From contig JACZWN010000059.1 in NCBI GenBank assembly GCA_022572105.1, positions 1 through 15,638 of the forward strand: a stretch of DNA of 15,638 bases. Direction: 5' to 3'. This document shows positions 1-6,884 of this stretch, piece by piece. Source of the DNA: Pseudomonadota bacterium. GTDB lineage: Bacteria; Pseudomonadota; Alphaproteobacteria; Kiloniellales; J153. Each line of letters starts with the position of its first letter. The stretch's first letter is position 1. The translations under genes were made by a program, and so were the position numbers. The notes under the pieces are model-generated. The model was not told the origin of the DNA. It saw only the letters and a list, made by a program, of their open reading frames with translations, and ran no database searches.

Positions 1-1469
1 CCGAGGCCAGAAAATCCTGGGATCGGGCGGAGAGCGAGCGCCTGGCCGCGGCCAAGAAGACCTGGAGCGACGCGGCGCGGGGACGCCTGGCCGACGTCGA
101 GGCGGCCGTGGCCAAGGAAATCGAGAACCGCCTGGCCAAGGCCAATGCGGGCTGGAAGAAGGAGGAGCAAAAACGCCTCGCCGAGGCCAAGGACGCATGG
201 GAGCTCGATACCAAGCGGCGCCTGGCCGCGGCCATGTCGAAGGGCGAGAGCCTGGATCAAGAGCAGCTAGGGGCGGCGAGGGCCGGCTGGGAAGCCGAGG
301 AAGCCGAGCACCTGGCGGTCGCGAAGAAGGCTTGGCGGGCGGACGAAGAGCAACGCCTGGCCGAGGCCCGGAAGACCTGGGACCTCGAGGAGCAGGAACG
401 ATCGGCCAAGGCCGAGGCGGCCCGTCGGAACGCGGAGGAGCGACACCTGGCCGAGGCCAAGGACGCATGGGAACTCGATACCAAGCGGTGTCTGGTCGAG
501 GCCGAAGTGGCCTGGAAGCAGGACGAGGAAAGCCACCTCGCCGAAGCCAAGGGAGCGTGGGACCTGGATGCCAAGCGGCGCCTGACCGCAACCATGACCG
601 AGGGCGAGGGCCGGGGGCAGGAGCAGCTGACGGCGGCGCGAGCCTGCTGGGAGGCGGACGAAGCCGGGCGCCTGGCGGCCGCGAAGAAGACCTGGCAAGC
701 GGACGAGGGGCAGCGCCTGGCGACGGTCCGGGAGGCCTGGCAGGCCGAGGCGCAGGCGCAACTCGCCAAGGTGCGCCAGACCTGGGAATCCGAGGCGGCG
801 GATCGCCTGGCCCGCGTGGAGGCGGAGTGGACCGCGCGTTTGGCGGCGGCCGAGGCGGGGGCGGAGTCCTTTGCGCCCGAACCAGCCGCGACGGTCGGCC
901 AGCATTCCCCCGCCCAGGACATATGGATGGAGCCGGACCCCGGCGCGATCGCGCGCGCGGCCATCGAGGAGGCCAAGCGCGAAACCGAGGAAGCGAAACA
1001 GGCGCTCGAGGAACGCCGGCAGCAAGCCAAGCTGGAGGGCCGGCGCGTCGCCGATAGACGCCACCGCAGGACGGCGCTCGGCGTGATGCAGGCCGCCCGG
1101 GGATTCGAGATCAAACGCCCGCAACGCAAGCTCGCCGCGGCCGGCGTCGGACTCCTGCTTTTGGCCGCCGCGACCTTCACCGCAACCCGGGATCTGTCGA
1201 CCCTCGAGGCCGGCCTGGCCGCCTTCGCCCCGAGCGTTGCGGAACCCGAGCCGGTGACCGTCTTCGTGCGCTCGGGCGTCGTCAACCTGCGCGCCGAGGC
1301 GACCACGACGGCGCGGGTGATCGGCCGCGTGGTGCGCGATACGGCCCTGCCCGAGATCGGACGCCGCGGCGAGTGGGTCCAGGTGATGATGCCCGACGGC
1401 AGCGGCAAGCGCGGCTGGATCCACTCCTCCCTCGTGATCTCGAAGACTCCGGGCCAGCCGGCGCCCTGA
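1..1469 (+). CDS. 15-residue-repeat coiled-coil membrane protein with C-terminal SH3b domain (5' partial)
   Basis: The reading frame is already open at the left edge (first full codon at 3) and carries the same repeat from the first bases, so the gene starts outside the window. The GTG at 108 is not a credible start, because it falls inside the repeat at a Trp position. Trp codons recur at 18, 63, 153, 198, 288, 333, 378, 468, 513, 558, 648, 693, 738, 783 and 828, all in one 45-bp register; units look like W-x-x-[DE]-E-x-x-[RH]-L-A-x-A-[KR]-x-[AT]. A less regular Glu/Lys/Ala helix follows, then one hydrophobic segment (about 1128-1188). An SH3b domain (about 1255-1445; 'VNLRAEATTTARVIG' and 'GWIHSSLV') ends the protein. 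The inferred topology is a long cytoplasmic helix, one membrane span and a periplasmic SH3b domain that could bind peptidoglycan. The biological role is unknown. Confidence 0.85.
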   Translation, partial: EARKSWDRAESERLAAAKKTWSDAARGRLADVEAAVAKEIENRLAKANAGWKKEEQKRLAEAKDAWELDTKRRLAAAMSKGESLDQEQLGAARAGWEAEEAEHLAVAKKAWRADEEQRLAEARKTWDLEEQERSAKAEAARRNAEERHLAEAKDAWELDTKRCLVEAEVAWKQDEESHLAEAKGAWDLDAKRRLTATMTEGEGRGQEQLTAARACWEADEAGRLAAAKKTWQADEGQRLATVREAWQAEAQAQLAKVRQTWESEAADRLARVEAEWTARLAAAEAGAESFAPEPAATVGQHSPAQDIWMEPDPGAIARAAIEEAKRETEEAKQALEERRQQAKLEGRRVADRRHRRTALGVMQAARGFEIKRPQRKLAAAGVGLLLLAAATFTATRDLSTLEAGLAAFAPSVAEPEPVTVFVRSGVVNLRAEATTTARVIGRVVRDTALPEIGRRGEWVQVMMPDGSGKRGWIHSSLVISKTPGQPAP

Positions 1470-1504
1470 TCCTTGGTACGACCGCCGGCCGGGGGCGCAT
1501 TGCC

Positions 1505-1530
1505 TGTTCGGCGGGCCGAACACGGCTTTA
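1505..1530 (+). terminator. possible terminator hairpin after the SH3b gene
   Basis: A perfect 18-base palindrome, TGTTCGGC-GG-GCCGAACA (1505-1522), lies 35 bases after the SH3b stop codon and is followed by CGGCTTTAT. The stem is strong, but the T-run is short, so intrinsic termination is only plausible. It could instead be an operator for the gene at 1611. Confidence 0.4.
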
Positions 1531-1610
1531 TCGAGGAAGGCTCCGGTCCATTACGTATGCCGAGCGGCTTTCGCTTGCGCTGGTCCGGTCCGTCCAGCTA
1601 GGTTGCCCCG

Positions 1611-1991
1611 ATGAGCAAGAAGCCTGTTTTCTATAACTGTAGCCGCTGTCCCGCGTACTGCTGCTCCTATCCCAGAATTATCGTCGGCGAGAAGGACTTG
1701 GCCCGTCTCGCCAAGCACCATGGGATCGCCATCGAGGAGGCGCGGCGGAAGTTCACCAAGGCCGGCCACGAGAAGGGCGAGCGGGTGCTCCGCCATAAGG
1801 GCGACGAGCACTTCGGCACGGTCTGCCGGTTCCTGAACCGCAAGACCCGCAGGTGCATGGTCTACAAGGCCCGCCCCGCCGTCTGCCGCGAGTTTCCGGG
1901 TGCTGGGCGCTGCGGCTACTATGACTTTCTGTCCTTCGAGCGCAACGCCCAGGAAGACCCCGACTTCATCTCCACGACCTGGAACAGCTAA
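1611..1991 (+). CDS. YkgJ-family cysteine-cluster (Zn/Fe-binding) protein
   Basis: The 126-residue product has eight cysteines in the spacing of YkgJ/CxxCxxxCC proteins: C10, C13, C17 and C18 at the N-terminus ('NCSRCPAYCC'), then C72, C82, C92 and C101 ('CMVYKARPAVCREFP'). The family is annotated as putative zinc- or iron-chelating; the reaction, if any, is not established. The protein has no signal peptide or membrane segment and is probably cytoplasmic. The ATG at 1611 follows a weak purine stretch and is the first Met before the conserved cysteines. The gene stands alone on its strand; its stop is 9 bases from the stop of the convergent cupin gene, leaving no room for a separate terminator. 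Confidence 0.85.
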   Translation: MSKKPVFYNCSRCPAYCCSYPRIIVGEKDLARLAKHHGIAIEEARRKFTKAGHEKGERVLRHKGDEHFGTVCRFLNRKTRRCMVYKARPAVCREFPGAGRCGYYDFLSFERNAQEDPDFISTTWNS

Positions 1992-2000
1992 CGGCCTCCG

Positions 2001-2675
2001 CTAATCGGGCGCGGCCAGGTGTCCGCGCTTGATATAGAGCGTGCAGCCTTTCTTGCTGCGCAGCGCGCACGGGCAGCCGTCCGGCAAGCGCAACCAGCTG
2101 CCGGCGGCGTAGCTGCCATCGTCGTCCTCCAGGGCCCCGTCCAGAACGAAGATCTCGGCGCCGCCGGAACAGTCGTGATGGGGCAGGGAGGCACCGCCCG
2201 AGAAGTGCAGGAGCTCCATGGATTCCGGATGGGAGGGGCTGCGGTAGAGCGGCAGCACGTCGACTCCGGGCAGCGGGCCCGGGGCCCATGTGGCGGTCTT
2301 GGTATCGACCACCACGTGCTCGCGCCTGCCGCCGGCGTACTGGCGCAGCTTGACGAAGATGGTGCAGCCCTTGCGCGAGAAAGGCGCGTGGCGGAAGCCC
2401 GGCGGGTTAAGCAGGTAGGTGCCGACCGGATAATCGCCGTGCTCGTCCGAGAAGATGCCTTCGAGCACGAAGATTTCCTCGCCCTCGGGATGGTCGTGCT
2501 CGGGGAAGCTGGATTTCGGGTCGTAGCGCACCACCGAGGTCACCCGGCTGCTCTCGCCGCCGACCAAATCGAGGCGCTTGCGCCATACCATCGGGCTGGG
2601 GCTGGCCTGCCACTCCATCTCGGCGGTGTCCATGACCACCCGCTGGGTGAAGTCCGCGTTGAGTGTGTCCGCCAT
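2001..2675 (-). CDS. double-cupin (ChrR-like) protein
   Basis: The 224-residue product contains two tandem cupin domains of the ChrR-like anti-sigma type, though it lacks ChrR's N-terminal sigma-binding zinc helix region. Domain 1 (about 40-110) has the metal-binding set H60-x-H62-(x3)-E66-E67 and a distal H96 ('PPGFRHAPF'). Domain 2 (about 145-220) aligns well, with 'EIFVL(E/D)G' and 'SxKGCT' in both halves. At the ligand positions it reads H-x-C, E and C: both the second His and the distal His are replaced by Cys. The protein is soluble and probably binds a metal; whether it is an enzyme or a sensor cannot be told from sequence. The ATG at 2675 has only a weak ribosome-binding site. The gene is monocistronic and converges on the YkgJ gene. 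Confidence 0.85.
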   Translation of the reverse strand: MADTLNADFTQRVVMDTAEMEWQASPSPMVWRKRLDLVGGESSRVTSVVRYDPKSSFPEHDHPEGEEIFVLEGIFSDEHGDYPVGTYLLNPPGFRHAPFSRKGCTIFVKLRQYAGGRREHVVVDTKTATWAPGPLPGVDVLPLYRSPSHPESMELLHFSGGASLPHHDCSGGAEIFVLDGALEDDDGSYAAGSWLRLPDGCPCALRSKKGCTLYIKRGHLAAPD

Positions 2676-2857
2676 TGCCTATGAATTTCCGCGCCGGGAT
2701 CGTGTCGATGCACGGCCATTGTAATTCCGTCGGGGGCCGTTTGCCACCGCTTGATGTTCCGCTAGATGTTCCGGTCCAAGGCGGCGAAAAGTCCCGACGC
2801 GGCCGGGCCGGCGAACCGGCGGGCGCGGCCGCCCCTCTCGGCCGTCTATGGGGCCGC

Positions 2858-4378
2858 CTATGGGGATTGCCGCGACTGCGCTTCGATCTGCTTGACCTGG
2901 GTGATGTCGCGAAACACGGTCAAGACCGCGCGGCCTTCCTCGCGCGGCAGGCGCGTGGCCGAGCAATGCACGGGAAAGCTGCGGCCGTCGAGGCCGACGA
3001 ACACCTGCTCCATCTGCGGCTGTTCCCGGCCCTTGTCGAGCACTTCCTTGATGCGCAGCTTGGCGATCTTGTGGAACCGCGGATCGACGAAGTCAAACAG
3101 GCTTCGCCCGATCAGATCGTCGGCGCTTTTGGCGCCCAGCAGCCTCACGGCCGCGGGGTTGGCGAACGCGATCCTGTCCTGGAGGTGAATCAGGATTCCG
3201 TCCGGCGACAGATCCACCAGACGGCGATAGCGCTCCTCGCTGCGGCGAAGCGCCTTTTCGGCCCCGACCCGCTCGGTGATGTTGGCGCCGGTTCCGCGGT
3301 AGCCCAGGAACGCCCCGGTTTCGTCGAAACGGGGCGTGCCGCTGAGCGAGACGTAAACCGTCTCCCCGTTGAGGCGAAACTGCACCAGTCGGAAATCGCG
3401 GAACGGCCGGTGCGCCTCCATATCCTCGAGGTGCTTGATCCAAATCTCGTCGCGCGGGTCCGGCTGGCCGACCTCGTCGTGCGCTTTACCGAGCATGCGG
3501 TCGGGGGAAATCCCGGTCGCCGGCTCGAAACGCCCGGAGAGGTATGAGAAACGCAGATCGGGCCCGAGCTCCCAGAACCAGTCGGAGGCGGAACTGGCGA
3601 AATCCCGAAAGCGCTGCTCGCTGTCGCGCAAGGCCTCCGTGGCCTGCTGGCGCTCGGCGATCTCCTGGCGCAGATCGCGCGTCCGTTCCTCGACCCGGCG
3701 CTCGAGGGACGCACGCAGGGTGTTGATTTGGCGCATCTCGAGCAGGATCAGGCCGATCAGGATCGTGCTGCCGGCCAGCACGCCGGCGAAGATCACCAGC
3801 AGCTTGGCGTGCGCCTCCTCCATGCGCCGATGCATACCCGCCACCTCCCGGTTTTGCTGGTGCAGCGCCAGAAGGCTTACCTTGTGGAAATCGGCCGGCA
3901 GGCCGCGCAGGCTTTCCTTGATCGATCGATAGGCGACGTCGTCCTCCGGCTCAAGCATCGTGACCATGGGCTCGATGTCCCGCATGACGCGCCGCGCCTC
4001 CTCGATCAGCGGTCTCACGCCCTCGAAGCTCATGTAGGTCGCGCCGACGGCGCCCTTGTCGGCGCTGTCGAGCCGGCTCCAGAAGACGTCGAAACGTTCG
4101 ATGAGATCGTCCTTGGTCACACTCCGATAGTCCTGAAGGCGGTAGGAATCGAGCGCGACGACGAACGCGATCATCTCGCGTTCGAACTGGCTGGCGAACC
4201 AAGGCGCGTTGTCGCGGTATTCGGCCTGGATCCGTTGAGTGTCGCGCTCCAGCCCGACCACGATCAGGTACAGTACGATGGCGAGCACGACGATGCCGGC
4301 CGCCAGCACGGCGTAGGGCAGGGCCTGCCACCGCAGCAGCCGCTTCGAGCCGTCTCGCTTGCCCTCCGGCCTCGTCAT
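2858..4378 (-). CDS. membrane receptor with two PAS domains and no output domain
   Basis: The 506-residue product, in order: a basic N-terminus; TM1 (about 20-41); a helical periplasmic region (42-192); TM2 (193-213, 'LLVIFAGVLAGSTILIGLILL'); a charged coiled coil (216-255, 'RRVEERTRDLRQEIAERQQ'); PAS1 with a PAC motif (256-375, ending 'GYRGTGANITER'); and PAS2 (about 380-495, ending 'VFRDITQVKQIEAQ'). In relatives such a tail usually leads into a histidine kinase or GGDEF domain. Here a stop follows at once, and none of the downstream frames up to the cupin gene shows kinase or GGDEF motifs. The start at 4378 was chosen because it opens directly on the basic residues before TM1; the frame stays open further upstream only as a shadow of the next gene. 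It lies 80 bases after the SUOX-fold gene and is probably co-transcribed. A sensory role is inferred. Confidence 0.85.
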   Translation of the reverse strand: MTRPEGKRDGSKRLLRWQALPYAVLAAGIVVLAIVLYLIVVGLERDTQRIQAEYRDNAPWFASQFEREMIAFVVALDSYRLQDYRSVTKDDLIERFDVFWSRLDSADKGAVGATYMSFEGVRPLIEEARRVMRDIEPMVTMLEPEDDVAYRSIKESLRGLPADFHKVSLLALHQQNREVAGMHRRMEEAHAKLLVIFAGVLAGSTILIGLILLEMRQINTLRASLERRVEERTRDLRQEIAERQQATEALRDSEQRFRDFASSASDWFWELGPDLRFSYLSGRFEPATGISPDRMLGKAHDEVGQPDPRDEIWIKHLEDMEAHRPFRDFRLVQFRLNGETVYVSLSGTPRFDETGAFLGYRGTGANITERVGAEKALRRSEERYRRLVDLSPDGILIHLQDRIAFANPAAVRLLGAKSADDLIGRSLFDFVDPRFHKIAKLRIKEVLDKGREQPQMEQVFVGLDGRSFPVHCSATRLPREEGRAVLTVFRDITQVKQIEAQSRQSP

Positions 4379-4458
4379 CCGCCGTACCTTGCTCTTTCCC
4401 CCGCCGGCCCGCCGTCCATCCCCGTTTGGCCCCGCTTGGACGGTGGGCACGGGTCCGC

Positions 4459-5040
4459 TCACTCCTCGACCATCAGTTCCTTGATTTGCCAGATCGATCG
4501 CCCGTAGACAACCTGGGTGCGCAGTTCCGGCCGCTCGCTCCAGGGATAGATCACCCACAGCGGTCCCTTGTTGCGCGTGCGCAGGATCTCGCCGTTCATT
4601 TTCATGGCCAGGATGACCCGGTAGGCCGCGAAGTCGCTGACCGGGATTTCGACCGAATAATCGTTGGCGGCGATGGCCTTGACGCGGCTGCCCGTGGCCC
4701 CGACGCGCTTCATGAGATCGCTGGCCAAGGGGCCCTCGAACTTCGTCACCCCGTCGGTCCAGGGAGTCACGGTTTCGATGGTTGCCGCCGGCATCGCTTC
4801 CAACATCGCGCGGTCGAACTCGGCGACGCCCTCGCCGTTGGTGCGGCTGATCCGTCCCGAGACCGTGACGATGACCGGTCCGTCCGGCCGCGCCAGGCTT
4901 TGCGCCCGGGCCGATCCGGTCACCGACCAGCCGCCGTCGGGGGCGGCGCCCATCAGCAACGCCACGGCCAAACCGGCAATCCAAGGCCGGAACGGACCGC
5001 CGAAGGCGACGCGTCGCGCTTCGGACGCAAGCACTTTCAT
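4459..5040 (-). CDS. secreted SUOX-fold ('molybdopterin-dependent oxidoreductase'-like) protein lacking cysteine
   Basis: The 193-residue product starts with a basic segment and a hydrophobic core ('WIAGLAVALLMGAA'), followed by a plausible signal-peptidase site near 'ARAQ-S' (about 47), so it is probably periplasmic. The mature part has the small oxidoreductase-molybdopterin-binding domain pattern: 'VSGRI', 'VTPWTDGVTKFEGPL', 'DLMKRVGA', 'ANDYSVEIP' and 'KGPLWVIYP'. The protein has no cysteine at all, so the Cys that ligates Mo in sulfite oxidase is missing; a catalytic role is doubtful and ligand binding or sensing is more likely. The ATG at 5040 is preceded by GGCGAGA. It is first in a two-gene unit with the PAS receptor, which suggests it is the periplasmic partner of that receptor. 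Confidence 0.8.
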   Translation of the reverse strand: MKVLASEARRVAFGGPFRPWIAGLAVALLMGAAPDGGWSVTGSARAQSLARPDGPVIVTVSGRISRTNGEGVAEFDRAMLEAMPAATIETVTPWTDGVTKFEGPLASDLMKRVGATGSRVKAIAANDYSVEIPVSDFAAYRVILAMKMNGEILRTRNKGPLWVIYPWSERPELRTQVVYGRSIWQIKELMVEE

Positions 5041-5284
5041 AACAGTCTCGCCATGCCCCCGACCGCGGCCACCATGGGCCGAAGTCTGTTCCCCTACCGA
5101 GGCCTTGGTGGCTTGAACGCAAACGATCGAACCCCGAAGCCACCCGGCCGGTATTCTTAGTTTTCAAGACGTTATGCTATCAGATTTCGAAACGTCTTCG
5201 CAAGCGAATCGCTTGTGAAAATTTGCCCAGGGCATGGGCCGTTCGTGCGCGGGCTTGTCACGGCCGCGCGCGCCGTGCATCACT

Positions 5285-5303
5285 TTGTTCCTAGAAGGAA
5301 CAA
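5285..5303. promoter_or_regulatory. perfect 19-bp palindrome, candidate operator of the GST operon
   Basis: TTGTTCCTAGAAGGAACAA has 8-bp arms around AGA and lies 40 bases before the first start codon of the six-gene operon. Its size and symmetry suit a dimeric repressor or activator site. No regulator gene is adjacent, so the cognate protein is unknown. It could also form a hairpin in the leader RNA. Confidence 0.45.
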
Positions 5304-5304
5304 G

Positions 5305-5320
5305 AGCGCTCCTTGGTATA
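5305..5320 (-). repeat. copy 1 of the ATACCAAGGAGCG intergenic repeat
   Basis: On the minus strand this reads TATACCAAGGAGCGCT, the same 14-base core as at 6863-6876, with 13 bases of it shared at 15446-15459. It abuts the 19-bp palindrome and lies in the leader of the GST operon. Confidence 0.55.
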
Positions 5321-5342
5321 AGGGGACGGGAAGGACACCGAG

Positions 5343-6038
5343 ATGATCGACCTTTATACTTGGCCGACGCCGAACGGGCACAAGATCCATATCATGCTCG
5401 AAGAGACCGGGCTGGCGTACAACGTGATCCCGGTGGATATCGGCGCCGGCGACCAGTTCGACCCGGAGTTCCTCAAGATCAGCCCGAACAACAAGATGCC
5501 GGCCATGGTCGATCCCGAGGGTCCCGGCGGCAAGCCGATTGCCCTCAGCGAGTCGGGGGCGATGCTCATCTATCTGGCCGACAAGACCGGTCGGTTCCTG
5601 CCCGAGGAGCCGCATGCCCGCTACGCGACCCTGCAATGGCTGATGTTCCAGATGGGCCACATCGGGCCCATGCTCGGCCAGGTGCACCATTTTCGGAACT
5701 ACGCGCTCGAGAAGCTCGACTATGCGGTCCAGCGCTACGAGAACGAGGCCAAACGGCTCTATGGCGTGCTCGACAAGCGGCTCGGCGAGACGCTGTATGT
5801 GGCCGGCGAGGCCTATACCATCGCCGACATGGCGATCCTTCCCTGGATGCGCCGGCCCCACAATCAGGGCGTGGAGGAGTCGGGGTATCCGAACTACCTG
5901 CGCTGGCGTGAGGCACTCCTGGAGCGGCCGGCGGTCCAGCGCGCCCTCGAGGTCCTGGCCGACCGGCGGCGTACGGGGCCGATGACCGATAAGGAACGGG
6001 AGATTATGTTCGGCGCGGCGCAGTACCAGCGGCGCTGA
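5343..6038 (+). CDS. Nu-class glutathione S-transferase / disulfide-bond reductase (YfcG/YghU type), copy 1
   Basis: The 231-residue product begins 'MIDLYTWPTPNGHKI', the signature N-terminus of Nu-class GSTs such as E. coli YfcG, with the Thr and Asn of 'PTPNGHK' at the glutathione site. The thioredoxin-fold domain continues to 'ESGAMLIYLADKTG' (glutathione gamma-Glu binding); the helical C-terminal domain has 'GPMLGQVHHF' and 'YTIADMAILPW'. Family members reduce disulfides with two bound glutathiones and usually have weak classical transferase activity. The protein is cytoplasmic, and AGGACACCGAG precedes the ATG. It opens a run of six plus-strand genes, the next only 13 bases away. It resembles the GST that closes the operon (10011-10664) along its whole length. 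Confidence 0.93.
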   Translation: MIDLYTWPTPNGHKIHIMLEETGLAYNVIPVDIGAGDQFDPEFLKISPNNKMPAMVDPEGPGGKPIALSESGAMLIYLADKTGRFLPEEPHARYATLQWLMFQMGHIGPMLGQVHHFRNYALEKLDYAVQRYENEAKRLYGVLDKRLGETLYVAGEAYTIADMAILPWMRRPHNQGVEESGYPNYLRWREALLERPAVQRALEVLADRRRTGPMTDKEREIMFGAAQYQRR

Positions 6039-6051
6039 CGGAGGCGGTCCC

Positions 6052-6846
6052 ATGAAGCTCGCTGGGGATCAGCTCGAGCGCTTCCACCGGGACGGGTTCC
6101 TCATCCTGCCCGGGTTGTTCTCGCGCGACGAGGTCAGGGCCCTGTGCGCGCGCCTGCCCGCGCTCTATGCCGAGGACACGCCGGCCAACGTCCGCGAGAG
6201 GCAGGGCGACGAGGTGCGCACCGCCATGGGCCTGCACCTGCGCGATCCCCTGTTCGCCAAGCTGGTGCGCCATCCGCGCCTGGTCGAGCCGGCGCTGCAG
6301 ATCCTGGGCCAGGACCTCTACATCCAGCAGGTAAAGGTCAACGTGAAGGCCGCCTTCACCGGCGAAGTCTGGCAGTGGCATTACGACTTCGCCACGCACC
6401 ACGGCGAGGACGGCGTGCCCGAGCCGCTCGCGCTCAACCTGCACGTCTTCCTCGATCCCGTGACCGAGATCAACGGGCCGCTCTACTTCATCCCCGGCTC
6501 GCACCAGCACGGGGCGGCGCCGGCCACCCTCGACACCGCGACCACCAGCTATCCCCTGTGGGTCGTGGAACGGGATACGGTGCGCGCGCTTGCCCACGAG
6601 ACCGGCCTGGTCGCGGCTACCGGCCCGGCCGGCACGGCGCTCATCTTCGGCGACCTGATGGTGCACGCCTCGCCGGGCAACCTCTCGCCCTACGACCGGC
6701 GTATCTTCTCCTTGATCCTGAACCCGGTCGCCAACGCCCAGACCAGGTTCGAGCGCCCCGACCACAAGCACCACCGGGACCCGGCCCCGGTCCGGCCGCT
6801 CGCCGACGACTGCCTGCTGGCGCCGGCGCCGGCCGGGGCGGCTTGA
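6052..6846 (+). CDS. phytanoyl-CoA dioxygenase-family Fe(II)/2-oxoglutarate hydroxylase, EctD-like
   Basis: The 264-residue product is of the PhyH family. The iron ligands are visible: H110-x-D112 in 'WQWHYDFATHH' and H205 in 'MVHASPGN', with R216 eleven residues later at the place expected for the 2-oxoglutarate-binding Arg. The stretch from the HxD motif through 'GEDGVPEPLALNLHVFLD' to 'NGPLYFIPGSHQ' strongly recalls ectoine hydroxylase (EctD), although no ectoine-synthesis genes are in the window. The inferred reaction is hydroxylation of a small polar substrate, plausibly an amino acid, with O2 and 2-oxoglutarate; the substrate is unknown. GGAGG lies 8 bases before the ATG. The gene sits 13 bases after the GST and 35 bases before the SHMT-like gene. 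Confidence 0.88.
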   Translation: MKLAGDQLERFHRDGFLILPGLFSRDEVRALCARLPALYAEDTPANVRERQGDEVRTAMGLHLRDPLFAKLVRHPRLVEPALQILGQDLYIQQVKVNVKAAFTGEVWQWHYDFATHHGEDGVPEPLALNLHVFLDPVTEINGPLYFIPGSHQHGAAPATLDTATTSYPLWVVERDTVRALAHETGLVAATGPAGTALIFGDLMVHASPGNLSPYDRRIFSLILNPVANAQTRFERPDHKHHRDPAPVRPLADDCLLAPAPAGAA

Positions 6847-6862
6847 GCCGGGACGGTCCGGT

Positions 6863-6884
6863 TATACCAAGGAGCGTGATAATG
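6863..6884 (+). repeat. copy 2 of the ATACCAAGGAGCG intergenic repeat, overlapping the SHMT-like start
   Basis: TATACCAAGGAGCG followed by TGATAATG. The AAGGAG serves as a Shine-Dalgarno sequence and the terminal ATG (6882-6884) is the start codon of the next gene. The same motif occurs at 5305-5320 (minus orientation) and 15445-15467 (plus). Confidence 0.6.

Larger units (their letters stand above)
5041..5342. promoter_or_regulatory. 302-bp divergent intergenic region with several inverted repeats
   Basis: No gene is visible here. The region separates the minus-strand SUOX/PAS unit from the plus-strand GST operon and must hold promoters for both. It contains GGTGGCTT (5107-5114) against AAGCCACC (5137-5144); AAGACGTT (5166-5173) against AACGTCTT (5191-5198); a near-perfect 23-base palindrome at 5197-5219 with core CAAGCGAATCGCTTG; and a perfect 19-base palindrome at 5285-5303. 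A copy of the ATACCAAGGAGCG repeat lies at 5305-5320. The stretch 5150-5222 is AT-richer than its surroundings. The promoters themselves cannot be assigned with confidence. Confidence 0.6.

Noticed and set aside
108..110. GTG as start codon of the repeat/SH3b gene
   Set aside because: The frame and the 15-residue repeat continue upstream to the window edge, and this GTG occupies a Trp position of the repeat.
1..860. 45-bp periodicity as a CRISPR or non-coding tandem repeat
   Set aside because: The period keeps the reading frame, units diverge at wobble positions, and there are no spacers; it is a protein repeat.
2785..2835. GC-rich hairpin (GCCGG-CGAA-CCGGC) as terminator of the PAS gene
   Set aside because: No T-run follows on the minus strand within a useful distance, and such short stems are frequent in GC-rich DNA.
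4379..5167. N-terminal extension of the PAS receptor frame up to 5167
   Set aside because: It overlaps the SUOX-fold gene in another frame and encodes Arg/Gly-rich sequence without domain features.
6144..6881. N-terminal extension of the SHMT-like frame
   Set aside because: It is an out-of-frame shadow of the dioxygenase gene; the SHMT fold begins at the ATG at 6882.
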